The translations under genes were made by a program, and so were the position numbers. Below the pieces are notes generated by a model. It was given only the letters and a program-made list of their open reading frames with translations. It was not told the DNA's origin and searched no databases. Shown here one piece after another: positions 6,151 to 12,614 of a stretch of 16,658 bases of DNA (positions within the stretch are counted from its first letter, which is position 1; every line of letters starts with the position of its first letter). Where the stretch lies: the NCBI GenBank assembly GCA_041663565.1, contig JBAYMJ010000027.1:1-16658 (forward strand), read 5' to 3'. This DNA comes from CAINOH01 sp041663565. GTDB taxonomy: Archaea; Micrarchaeota; Micrarchaeia; Norongarragalinales; CAINOH01.

Positions 6151-7392
6151 ATGCTGATTGAACTTCGTATTGCTTCGGGGAAAGGTTGTATTAAAAGAAA
6201 AATCTTGGAAGTCAGGAAGGAACTTCACCTGCGCGATAAGAATGTAATTCCACATTTGACTATTTACGGCGACTTTTTACTTGGTAATACTTCCGTCGAT
6301 TCTTTAGCGAAAATAATCGAAAGAACCGCTAAGAAATTCGATTCGGTTTCTTTTATCATCAATGGGTTTGAATTAAAGGAAAATGGTGATGGCAGCGGGC
6401 ATGTTTTTGCCTTGAAAGTCGTTCCTTCCAAAGAATTGCTTGATTTAAGGAATACACTATTGCGCGACTTGAGTGAAGCAGTACCATCAAGCAAACCATG
6501 GGACAAGCACAATGTTGAGCCTTGGTTTCACATTACTATTGCCAATCATGTTATTTCTAGAGCAAATGCAATTCGCACGTTCATAAGCGGGAAAAACGAA
6601 TCTTTTCTAGGCAAATTGCTGCCTTTCCTATTCAAAGAACAGCAACAGAAGCAGTGGTTTTTACGAAAGTTGGATGCTCTTAGGATAACCTTGCTGAATG
6701 ACAGTCGCAAGATTGTTTTTGAATACGATTTACCTCTGAAAAAAGTTCTTAATCGTACCCAAGCGCTTGATAGGAAAATATGGGCGTCAACATTATCTGA
6801 ATATCGGAGAAAGAACGGCTTTGAGTTATATCAGCCTAATTTTGATGAAGGAAAAAAGACGTATATTTCCTCTGATTTACACTTGGACCACACGAATATC
6901 ATAAAGTACTGCGCAAGACCATTTTCATCAGTCCGGGAAATGAACCACGTTTTGCTGAAAAACTGGAATTATACAATAAAACCTTCGGACAAAGTATACT
7001 TTTTAGGCGACCTCTCTTTCGGCCGTGGCTCAAGACCACCACCCTATTGGTTGAGTCACTTGAATGGGAAAATTGATTACATTCGAGGAAATCACGAACG
7101 GGGAGTAACTGCAAAAGATTACTCGATAATTGATTATCGTGGATACAAGTTTCTCCTGATTCACTCGCCGAACGGATTACCTTTGGAATGGGGTGGCTGG
7201 ATAATCCACGGTCACGTGCACAATAATGATATTAAGAATTATCCATTCATAAATGGAGAAAAGAAAACGATAAATGTCAGTGTTGAATTGACAAACTATC
7301 AGCCTGTTGATTTAGATTTCCTAATTTCACTGAAACCAGAAACCATCAGACGAATGGAAACAAGTGCTTCGAATCCCTTAAGGTACCCTTGA
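6151..7392 (+). CDS. 2H (LigT-like) phosphoesterase fused to calcineurin-like metallophosphoesterase
   Basis: Two catalytic domains in 413 residues. The N-terminal ~195 residues carry the paired H-x-T motifs of the 2H/LigT superfamily: His35-Leu-Thr37 (PHLTIYGDF) and His127-Ile-Thr129 (PWFHITIANH). The superfamily acts on 2',3'-cyclic phosphates or 2'-5' linkages in RNA and nucleotides. Residues ~236-395 form a metallophosphoesterase with all core motifs: Asp242-x-His244, Gly286-Asp287, Gly313-Asn-His-Glu316, His338 and Gly354-His-Val-His357. The stretch DLHLDHTNIIKYCARPF resembles phage/plasmid-type members. A plausible joint role is opening a cyclic phosphate and then removing the phosphate, in RNA end healing or nucleotide-signal degradation; this is inference. 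It is strongly AT-rich beside the pur genes (line 7261: 32% GC) and ends 6 bp from a convergent gene. Confidence 0.88.
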   Translation: MLIELRIASGKGCIKRKILEVRKELHLRDKNVIPHLTIYGDFLLGNTSVDSLAKIIERTAKKFDSVSFIINGFELKENGDGSGHVFALKVVPSKELLDLRNTLLRDLSEAVPSSKPWDKHNVEPWFHITIANHVISRANAIRTFISGKNESFLGKLLPFLFKEQQQKQWFLRKLDALRITLLNDSRKIVFEYDLPLKKVLNRTQALDRKIWASTLSEYRRKNGFELYQPNFDEGKKTYISSDLHLDHTNIIKYCARPFSSVREMNHVLLKNWNYTIKPSDKVYFLGDLSFGRGSRPPPYWLSHLNGKIDYIRGNHERGVTAKDYSIIDYRGYKFLLIHSPNGLPLEWGGWIIHGHVHNNDIKNYPFINGEKKTINVSVELTNYQPVDLDFLISLKPETIRRMETSASNPLRYP

Positions 7393-7398
7393 TTCTTG

Positions 7399-7626
7399 CT
7401 ACCTATCTGCTGCTGTGACTAGTGTAAATAACCAGAACATAACTTTTAGTACGATTTTATATAGGTCAGTGGGAATTCCAAGGATTATTTCGATTCCGAT
7501 TAATGGATATTTTTCCAGACCAGTTGAGTTTTGAATGGCTGGTACCAATACTGCTTCAAGAATTGGACTAACAACTAGATGCACGATAACTGCGCCGATA
7601 ATTATTGCGAGTATAGCTTCTGACAT
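7399..7626 (-). CDS. Small two-helix membrane protein, hypothetical
   Basis: 75 residues with two long hydrophobic segments: about residues 4-30 (ILAIIIGAVIVHLVV...) and 43-72 (LIGIEIILGIPTDLYKIVL...), joined by a short polar loop around NSTGLEKY. It reads as an integral membrane protein with no recognisable enzymatic motif. It lies 38 nt downstream of the HNH gene on the same strand and converges with the phosphoesterase fusion. GGTA about 10 nt before the ATG is a weak possible ribosome-binding site. I do not recognise a family. The hydrophobic pattern is more regular than a shadow frame would give, but the gene is short, so confidence is moderate. Confidence 0.5.
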   Translation of the reverse strand: MSEAILAIIIGAVIVHLVVSPILEAVLVPAIQNSTGLEKYPLIGIEIILGIPTDLYKIVLKVMFWLFTLVTAADR

Positions 7627-7664
7627 TTTGTTTAGCTACCTTGTCTTGATGAAATTCGGACATA

Positions 7665-8210
7665 TTACTTGAAGCAGCCTTCTAGGCAAAACACAGTCAA
7701 CTTTTTCTTAATCGGGCATCTAGGTCCCAAGTCGCAGCGCGGGCACATTTCTTCCGGCGTGCAGTCAAGGGTTCCCTGCTTTTCGTGGAGAGAGTAGAGA
7801 AGCTTCAGATATTTTCCCTCTGCAATCCGAGGTATGGAGTCCTTGTTGTCAAGCCCGTGCCACTCGAACAGTCTCTTGGCGCCTTTCCTTGAGTTGCATT
7901 CAGCGCATACCATTATGGCGTTGTCAGCCGTGTCCGGACCGCCCCTGCTTTTGGGCAGTATGTGCTCGCAGGTCAGCTTCATTCCCGTCCTGCCGCAATA
8001 CCCGCAGGCATCGGGGTTTTCCTTCTCTTTTAGGTACTCCCGTATGGCCGTTGACCATGTGATTGAGCCGTGCTTGAGGGCTTGGAATTTGCTCATCTGG
8101 AACCTGCGCGCGTCCGTTCCTTCGATACCGACATCTGCGGATTTTGAGATGAGCTTCGCGTATTGCCAGAATATGCAGTCTCTAATCGTCTTTACCGCGT
8201 TCGGAGGCAT
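7665..8210 (-). CDS. HNH endonuclease family protein
   Basis: 181 residues. The HNH core is CGYC (Cys69, Cys72), then CEHILPKSRGG with His83, Asn97 in the DNAIMVC segment, and CAECNSRKG (Cys102, Cys105, Asn106), giving a structural zinc site plus the beta-beta-alpha metal catalytic centre. The N-terminal MPPNAVKTIRDCIFWQYAKL and the central SIREYLKEKENP-like segment suggest a conserved archaeal HNH subfamily. The C-terminus is cysteine-rich (CPRCDLGPRC, then C175 and C179), probably a second zinc site. The frame is open back to 8330, but ATG 8210 is chosen because a TATATC box lies 26-27 bp upstream of it and the longer version would overlap purA. Its GC matches the pur genes (line 7921: 62%), so it looks resident. 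Substrate unknown. Confidence 0.85.
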   Translation of the reverse strand: MPPNAVKTIRDCIFWQYAKLISKSADVGIEGTDARRFQMSKFQALKHGSITWSTAIREYLKEKENPDACGYCGRTGMKLTCEHILPKSRGGPDTADNAIMVCAECNSRKGAKRLFEWHGLDNKDSIPRIAEGKYLKLLYSLHEKQGTLDCTPEEMCPRCDLGPRCPIKKKLTVFCLEGCFK

Positions 8211-8233
8211 GTTTTTATCACGTTTTTGCTTAA

Positions 8234-8239
8234 GATATA
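8234..8239 (-). promoter_or_regulatory. TATA box of the HNH gene
   Basis: TATATC on the minus strand, centred about 26.5 bp upstream of the ATG at 8210, with no Shine-Dalgarno in between. This supports a leaderless transcript and the shorter HNH start. Confidence 0.65.
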
Positions 8240-8276
8240 TGCTGGCACATTTGGTTAATAATCGTCGCCAGACATA
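8237..8276. repeat. Inverted repeat spanning the divergent HNH/purA promoters
   Basis: Left arm ATATG-CTGGC (8237-8246) pairs with right arm GCCAG-a-CATAT (8267-8277, one unpaired A). Each arm abuts or overlaps one of the two divergent TATA boxes, so the promoters are near mirror images about position 8257. A shared factor-binding site is possible, or both simply have similar BRE-TATA contexts. Confidence 0.4.
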
Positions 8277-8279
8277 TTT
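8274..8279 (+). promoter_or_regulatory. purA TATA box
   Basis: ATATTT within ACATATTTT, centred about 24-25 bp upstream of the purA ATG at 8301. No ribosome-binding site precedes 8301, which fits leaderless expression and supports this start over ATG 8313. Confidence 0.6.
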
Positions 8280-8300
8280 TCTTGTCAAAAGTGGCTTCTT

Positions 8301-9629
8301 ATGAAAAGTGAAATGCCTCAAAAACCTCACTCAACAGTAATCGTAGGGGCCCAGTGGGGAGACGAGGGAAAAGGCAAGATAGTTGATGTCCTGGCCGAAC
8401 GCAGCGACATCGTCGTAAGGTATCAGGGCGGCCCGAATGCAGGCCACACCGTAATCGTTGGCGACAAGAAATTCAAGCTTCACCTGCTTCCATCCGGAGT
8501 AATCCGCGGCAAGCGCTCGCTTATCGGAGCAGGAGTGGTCCTTGACCTTCTTTCGCTGCAAGAAGAGATGGCCGAAGTCAAGAAAGCAGGAATCAAGGTC
8601 ACTCCGAAGGAACTCGGAATCGCTTACCGCACTCCGCTGATTTTGCCAACACACAGGCTTTTGGATGGAGTGCAGGAAGAGTCCAAGAAAGGAAAGGCAG
8701 TTGGCACTACCAAGCGCGGCATCGGTCCTGCTTACTCGGACTTGGCGCTTCGCACTGCCTTGATGTTTACCGACGTTTTTGCAAAGGACTGGCCAAAGAA
8801 GCTTGAGAACGCGGTTCACGCTCACGAGGAAATCCTCCAGAAGATGTACAACATCAAGGTTGACGAGCAAACCCGCAAGTCCATAAAGGAGCTTGAGGCG
8901 ATTCCGTCTTTCTTCGAGGGATTCCAAGCCAATGTTAACCTTGAAGTCAACCAAGCCTTGGATGCGGGCAAGAACGTTCTTTTCGAGGGCGCCCAAGGCG
9001 CGCTCTTGGACAACTCCTTTGGCACTTACCCGTTCGTGACTTCCTCGCACCCGATTGCAGGCGGAGCCTGCGTCGGAGTCGGAGTGCCTCCGCGCTCAAT
9101 TGACCGAGTCGAGGGCGTAGTCAAGGCGTATTGCACGCGCGTAGGTTCGGGGCCGTTCGTGACCGAGCTTTCAGATAAAGTCGCTGATGAGCTTCGCACC
9201 AAGGGCGGCGAGTTCGGAACAACAACCGGCCGCCCAAGGCGCACCGGCTGGCTTGACCTAGTCGCGCTTCGCTTCTCAAACCGCTTGAACGGGTTTTCAG
9301 GGATGCACATCACCAAGCTTGACGTGCTTGGCGGACAGCCAGAGATTTCATTCTGCGATTCATACGAAATCGATGGCAAGAAAGTCACCGAGTACCCCGC
9401 TGACCCCGTTGCAGCTGAGAAAGCTAAGCCAGTATACCAGAAGATGGCCGGCTTTGAGGACTTGGACGAGGCGGGCTGGGCAAAAGTAGCCAAGGAAGGA
9501 AAAACCAAGGGCCTTGACGCGCTTCCAAAGAACGCGCTTGCCTACGTCAACAAAATCAGCGAGCTTTCGGGAATACCGATAATCTCAGTGTCAGTGGGGC
9601 CTGAGCGCGATTTCATAATTTTTGCATAG
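8301..9629 (+). CDS. purA: Adenylosuccinate synthetase
   Basis: GTP-dependent ligase that converts IMP and aspartate to adenylosuccinate, the first step to AMP; PurB completes it. Motifs: the GTP-binding loop GDEGKGK (20-26) with catalytic Asp21, NAGHT with His49, KRGIGPAYSD, the NVLFEGAQGALLD segment, and GTTTGRPRRTGWLDL (from 306) with the IMP/GTP-contacting arginines; TKLDVLGG and a C-terminal GPERDFIIF complete the family pattern. At 442 residues it is the full-length type; many archaeal PurA proteins are shorter by about 90-100 residues. It has its own TATA box and is divergent from the HNH gene. The next gene begins 12 nt after its stop, so purA probably leads an operon continuing into the HEPN-like gene and purC. 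Confidence 0.97.
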   Translation: MKSEMPQKPHSTVIVGAQWGDEGKGKIVDVLAERSDIVVRYQGGPNAGHTVIVGDKKFKLHLLPSGVIRGKRSLIGAGVVLDLLSLQEEMAEVKKAGIKVTPKELGIAYRTPLILPTHRLLDGVQEESKKGKAVGTTKRGIGPAYSDLALRTALMFTDVFAKDWPKKLENAVHAHEEILQKMYNIKVDEQTRKSIKELEAIPSFFEGFQANVNLEVNQALDAGKNVLFEGAQGALLDNSFGTYPFVTSSHPIAGGACVGVGVPPRSIDRVEGVVKAYCTRVGSGPFVTELSDKVADELRTKGGEFGTTTGRPRRTGWLDLVALRFSNRLNGFSGMHITKLDVLGGQPEISFCDSYEIDGKKVTEYPADPVAAEKAKPVYQKMAGFEDLDEAGWAKVAKEGKTKGLDALPKNALAYVNKISELSGIPIISVSVGPERDFIIFA

Positions 9630-9641
9630 TTTGGTGTAATT

Positions 9642-10358
9642 GTGACAGATAGTCCGTTCAGTGAATTCGGTGTTGAAGGCATTGAAAAAGAAATAAATGC
9701 GCTAGCGGAAAGTTCTTCATTTATTGAAGCGTTTTCTCTATTAGATTCAGAAATAAACCGACTTCTTACTGCGGAATTAACGGTTGTTCTAAAAAAATGT
9801 TCTGGTGCTGATTCTGGTAGTGTCAATTCATTAACAAAAAAAGAGTTAGATCGCATTAATGCGGGTCTTATGCTAAAAATACTGTCTCTGTTCGGCGTTT
9901 TCGCTAAACCTGTTTTCTCAAGAATTGAGCATTTCAAATCAATAAGAAATAATGTTGTCCATGAATTTGACGAAAAATATCCATCTAGCGCGCTTTACCG
10001 AAAATACGTGCGTGTTGGTGTAGATTCTGAATTTTATGATAGTGCGTTGAACGATTTTGAAGTTCAACAAAAAGCACTTAACATACTAGATACGGTGTAT
10101 GGTTTTAAGTTTCCAGAGAACCCATCAGATAATGACGTTAAAAAGTTAGATGGTTTATGCACTGAAATCCGAATGAAACAGGTAAAAGACGCAGCTAATG
10201 AAGAAGCGCTTCTCTTGCGAGAAGAGTTAAGAAAAGGTTTAGAATTGCTAAAAGAAATGTGGAATACTGGTTCAGTAGGTAAAACCGTACAAAAACAAGA
10301 GAAAGAATTACAGGATTGGATTGATAAAAAACTTAAAGAATCAGAATCTAAGTCGTGA
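9642..10358 (+). CDS. HEPN-like protein with RNxxxH motif, hypothetical
   Basis: 238 residues, mostly helical in pattern. The central segment FKSIRNNVVHEFDEKY contains R102-N-N-V-V-H107, the R-x4-H (RNxxxH) signature of HEPN-superfamily RNases and related DUF4145-like proteins. The C-terminal ~60 residues are strongly charged and probably a coiled coil (ALLREELRKGLELLKEMW, then KQEKELQDWIDKKLKE). HEPN proteins are often metal-independent RNases in toxin-antitoxin, abortive infection and CRISPR systems; no MNT nucleotidyltransferase partner is adjacent. The GTG start is supported by GGTG at 9633-9636, the same GGTGTAA context seen before purS. The gene lies 12 nt after purA and its TGA is followed 5 nt later by the purC ATG, so it is embedded in the pur operon. 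It is AT-rich (line 10081: 37% GC) and probably horizontally acquired. RNase activity is inferred. Confidence 0.75.
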   Translation: MTDSPFSEFGVEGIEKEINALAESSSFIEAFSLLDSEINRLLTAELTVVLKKCSGADSGSVNSLTKKELDRINAGLMLKILSLFGVFAKPVFSRIEHFKSIRNNVVHEFDEKYPSSALYRKYVRVGVDSEFYDSALNDFEVQQKALNILDTVYGFKFPENPSDNDVKKLDGLCTEIRMKQVKDAANEEALLLREELRKGLELLKEMWNTGSVGKTVQKQEKELQDWIDKKLKESESKS

Positions 10359-10363
10359 TTTTT

Positions 10364-11314
10364 ATGGGCAAGCTGAAGGAACTCAACCCGGTCGAGCCAG
10401 TCTACCAGACCGACATTTCAGGAGCTAAGCTTCTTGCACGCGGAAAAGTCCGCGACGTTTACGATGCAGGCGACAAGGTAGTCCTAGTCGCAACTGACAG
10501 GCTTTCCGCATTCGACGTGGTGTTTGACGACCCCATCCCGCAGAAGGGTGCGGTTCTCAACCAGATTTCGGCATTCTGGTTTGAAAAGACCAAGGACATT
10601 GTCGAAAACCACTTCCTTTCCTCGGACGTGTCCACTTATCCCAAGCCGTTCTCCGATTACCCTGACTTGCTCAAGTCACGCTCAAGCCTAGTCAAAAAGA
10701 CCGCGCCAATCCGGCTTGAATGCGTGGTTCGCGGCTACCTTTCCGGTTCGGGCTGGTCAAGCTACCGCGATTCCGGCGAAGTCTGCGGCATCAAACTGCG
10801 GCCGGGGCTGAAAGAGTCCGAACGACTTGACGAGCCCATCTTTACCCCAACTACCAAGGCCGAGGTAGGCCACGACGAGCCGGTGAACGAGTCCAATGCA
10901 AAGGAAATCGTTGGAAGCACCGAGACTTTCGAAACTCTTAAGGAATACTCAATCAAGCTCTACAAGTTCGCCTCGGACTACGCGGCAAAGAAGGGAATCA
11001 TCATTGCCGACACCAAGTTCGAGTTCGGTTACCTCGGCGGAAACGGAAAAGGAAGCGATGGTACCAACGGCAAAATCATCCTTATCGACGAAGCCCTTAC
11101 GCCGGACTCAAGCAGGTTCTGGCCTGCAGAGCTTTACGCGCCGGGAATGAACCCGCCCTCATACGACAAGCAGTTCGTGAGGGATTACGTTTCTTCGATT
11201 GGCTGGAACAAGAAGCCTCCAGCGCCCAAGCTTCCGCAGAATGTCATCGACAGGACGACTCAGAAGTACTTGGAAGCGTATGAGAAGCTGACTGGACGGA
11301 AGATTGAGGCCTGA
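10364..11314 (+). CDS. purC: SAICAR synthetase
   Basis: Condenses CAIR with aspartate and ATP to SAICAR, the substrate of PurB. Motifs: LLARGKVRDVYD (23-34), VATDRLSAFDVVF (42-54), the ECVVRGYLSGSGWSSY block (119-134), TPTTKAEVGHDEPV (161-174), IIIADTKFEFGY (212-223) and LIDEALTPDSSRFW (240-253). At 316 residues it belongs to the longer form (about 300 residues, as in yeast) rather than the short form of about 240. A Gly-rich loop, GGNGKGSDGTNG (225-236), sits before the LIDE motif. The start is ATG 10364, with GTGA (10355-10358, overlapping the upstream stop) as Shine-Dalgarno 5 nt away; the in-frame GTG at 10355 is an alternative. Identity is secure. Confidence 0.96.
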   Translation: MGKLKELNPVEPVYQTDISGAKLLARGKVRDVYDAGDKVVLVATDRLSAFDVVFDDPIPQKGAVLNQISAFWFEKTKDIVENHFLSSDVSTYPKPFSDYPDLLKSRSSLVKKTAPIRLECVVRGYLSGSGWSSYRDSGEVCGIKLRPGLKESERLDEPIFTPTTKAEVGHDEPVNESNAKEIVGSTETFETLKEYSIKLYKFASDYAAKKGIIIADTKFEFGYLGGNGKGSDGTNGKIILIDEALTPDSSRFWPAELYAPGMNPPSYDKQFVRDYVSSIGWNKKPPAPKLPQNVIDRTTQKYLEAYEKLTGRKIEA

Positions 11315-11347
11315 TTTGCTTTGGTAAACGAACCTCTTGGCTGTGAG

Positions 11348-12493
11348 ATGGAGTCCAAGCCTGTTGGAAAGAAGACACTTTTCCTTGCAGGGACGTTCGA
11401 TGACAGCGGCGGCAAACCTTCAAAGATAGCCCAAGCCATCTACGACGGCCTCGGCGACAGGAAAATCGAGTACATAAACGGTGGGAAGTTCGAGGACATA
11501 AGAAAATACGTAGACAACGCCCGGCAATACAATACAGTATACTGGTTTGCTAACGTCCCGAATGACAAGCCGAAGCTGATTTTTGACCTTAAGAAGAACA
11601 ATCCGGCAATGATACTCGTGTCCTCCAAGAGGAACAGGCGTGGGGATGACTATGCGTTCAAGGATTTGCTTGGCCGCGCCTTGAAGAACAAGAGCAACCT
11701 GCTTTTGGAGTTCACAGAGAACGAAAACAACGTGCTTCATGGCAGGGTGCTTGACCCGCTTGGCAACGTCTATCTTGACCACCACCCGGATTTCAAGAAC
11801 GTGGGCAAGGTGCTTGCACAAAGAGTCAAGCAATTGAAAGGGTTCACACGCGTAAACAGCCGTTCAGTCGGAGAAGCTATCTCGGTTCCAAAGCACGGAG
11901 AGTTTTTCAAGATTGTCCGCAAGCACGCGGATACTTTCCACGACATCATACACACCAGTTTTGATTCGTCTGGCAGGTTCCTTGGCAACGCCTCTTTTAG
12001 GGCTGACGAGGATTCAACCCGGTGTATGAAGGGATTTCCGTCAATGAGGGCAAAAGACGGCCTGATTTTCGTATCAAGACGCAACGTCGACAAGCGGGAC
12101 ATCGGGCCGGAGAGTTTTGTTGCGGTGCATCCTGAGAAGTTGCCAGTGCATTTTTATGGCGAGCACAAGCCGTCAGTTGACACGCCTATCCAGGTACGGT
12201 TGTATCAGCACTACCCGAACGTAAATTTCATTCTCCATTCCCACACCTACATAAAGGGCGCTCCGTTCACCTCTGAACCGATACCTTGCGGGGCGTTGGA
12301 GGAAGTTGACGCCATCCGGAAAGTAATGCCAAAAAAGAGCGCGACGAATTTTGCGGTGAACCTGCTTGGCCACGGCTCCATAGTACTTTCAGAGAACCCG
12401 TCGTTTCTAAAGGACCTGGATTTTTACGCCCGTCCGTTTCCTGAAGTGCACGAAAAATACCATCAGTGTACAACTAGCCAGAAACGGAAATGA
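11348..12493 (+). CDS. Two-domain protein with C-terminal class II aldolase/adducin-like domain
   Basis: About 381 residues. The C-terminal ~185 residues follow the class II aldolase pattern: GNASFR, a KDGLIFVSRRNVDKRDI segment, PSVDTPIQ, the metal-binding HSH pair His297/His299, and a third ligand His342 in LLGHGS. The position of the usual PSxE catalytic glutamate reads Asp278, so activity may be altered. The N-terminal ~190 residues form an alpha/beta domain I cannot assign; it begins KKTLFLAGTFDDSGG, and the part around ILVSSKRNRRG to GRVLDPLGNVY weakly recalls the CoaB Rossmann-like fold. Family members include sugar-phosphate aldolases, epimerases and methylthioribulose-phosphate dehydratases, so a pentose-phosphate substrate is plausible, but none is assigned. 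It lies 33 nt after purC. The start is uncertain: TTG 11321 is an in-frame alternative. Confidence 0.75.
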   Translation: MESKPVGKKTLFLAGTFDDSGGKPSKIAQAIYDGLGDRKIEYINGGKFEDIRKYVDNARQYNTVYWFANVPNDKPKLIFDLKKNNPAMILVSSKRNRRGDDYAFKDLLGRALKNKSNLLLEFTENENNVLHGRVLDPLGNVYLDHHPDFKNVGKVLAQRVKQLKGFTRVNSRSVGEAISVPKHGEFFKIVRKHADTFHDIIHTSFDSSGRFLGNASFRADEDSTRCMKGFPSMRAKDGLIFVSRRNVDKRDIGPESFVAVHPEKLPVHFYGEHKPSVDTPIQVRLYQHYPNVNFILHSHTYIKGAPFTSEPIPCGALEEVDAIRKVMPKKSATNFAVNLLGHGSIVLSENPSFLKDLDFYARPFPEVHEKYHQCTTSQKRK

Positions 12494-12517
12494 GTAGTTG
12501 CTTGTGCCTTCGGTGCA

Positions 12518-12528
12518 GGGCTTTTAAA
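12518..12528 (+). promoter_or_regulatory. Candidate promoter element of the purESLQ operon
   Basis: GGGCTTTTAAA includes a TATA-like TTTTAAA (12522-12528). A start about 25 bp downstream would fall near 12552, just before the GC-rich hairpin. A second candidate, CTATAAG at 12549-12555, would place the start near 12578, after the hairpin. The GGGCTTT part matches repeats in the purB promoter region. Confidence 0.5.
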
Positions 12529-12555
12529 CGTCGGCCAATACAATTTTACTATAAG

Positions 12556-12574
12556 CCGCCCGTTTCTCGGGCGG
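12556..12574 (+). terminator. GC-rich hairpin followed by TTTT, upstream of purE
   Basis: CCGCCCG-TTTCT-CGGGCGG: a perfect 7-bp stem with a 5-nt loop, directly followed by TTTT (12575-12578). It resembles a short intrinsic terminator for the class II aldolase-like gene. If transcription starts at the 12522 TATA box, it would instead be the very 5' end of the purE mRNA leader and could be a stabilising or regulatory hairpin. The inverted repeat is certain; its role is not. Confidence 0.6.
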
Positions 12575-12614
12575 TTTTGGCACATTCTCAAGCTTAGGGT
12601 CGAGGGGTTTTCGT

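Noticed and set aside
8211..8330. 40-residue extension of the HNH protein up to 8330
   Set aside because: It would overlap the purA start and ignore the TATA box positioned for ATG 8210.
8331..9050. 239-codon minus-strand frame opposite purA
   Set aside because: It is a shadow of purA, with no motifs and no promoter or ribosome-binding site.
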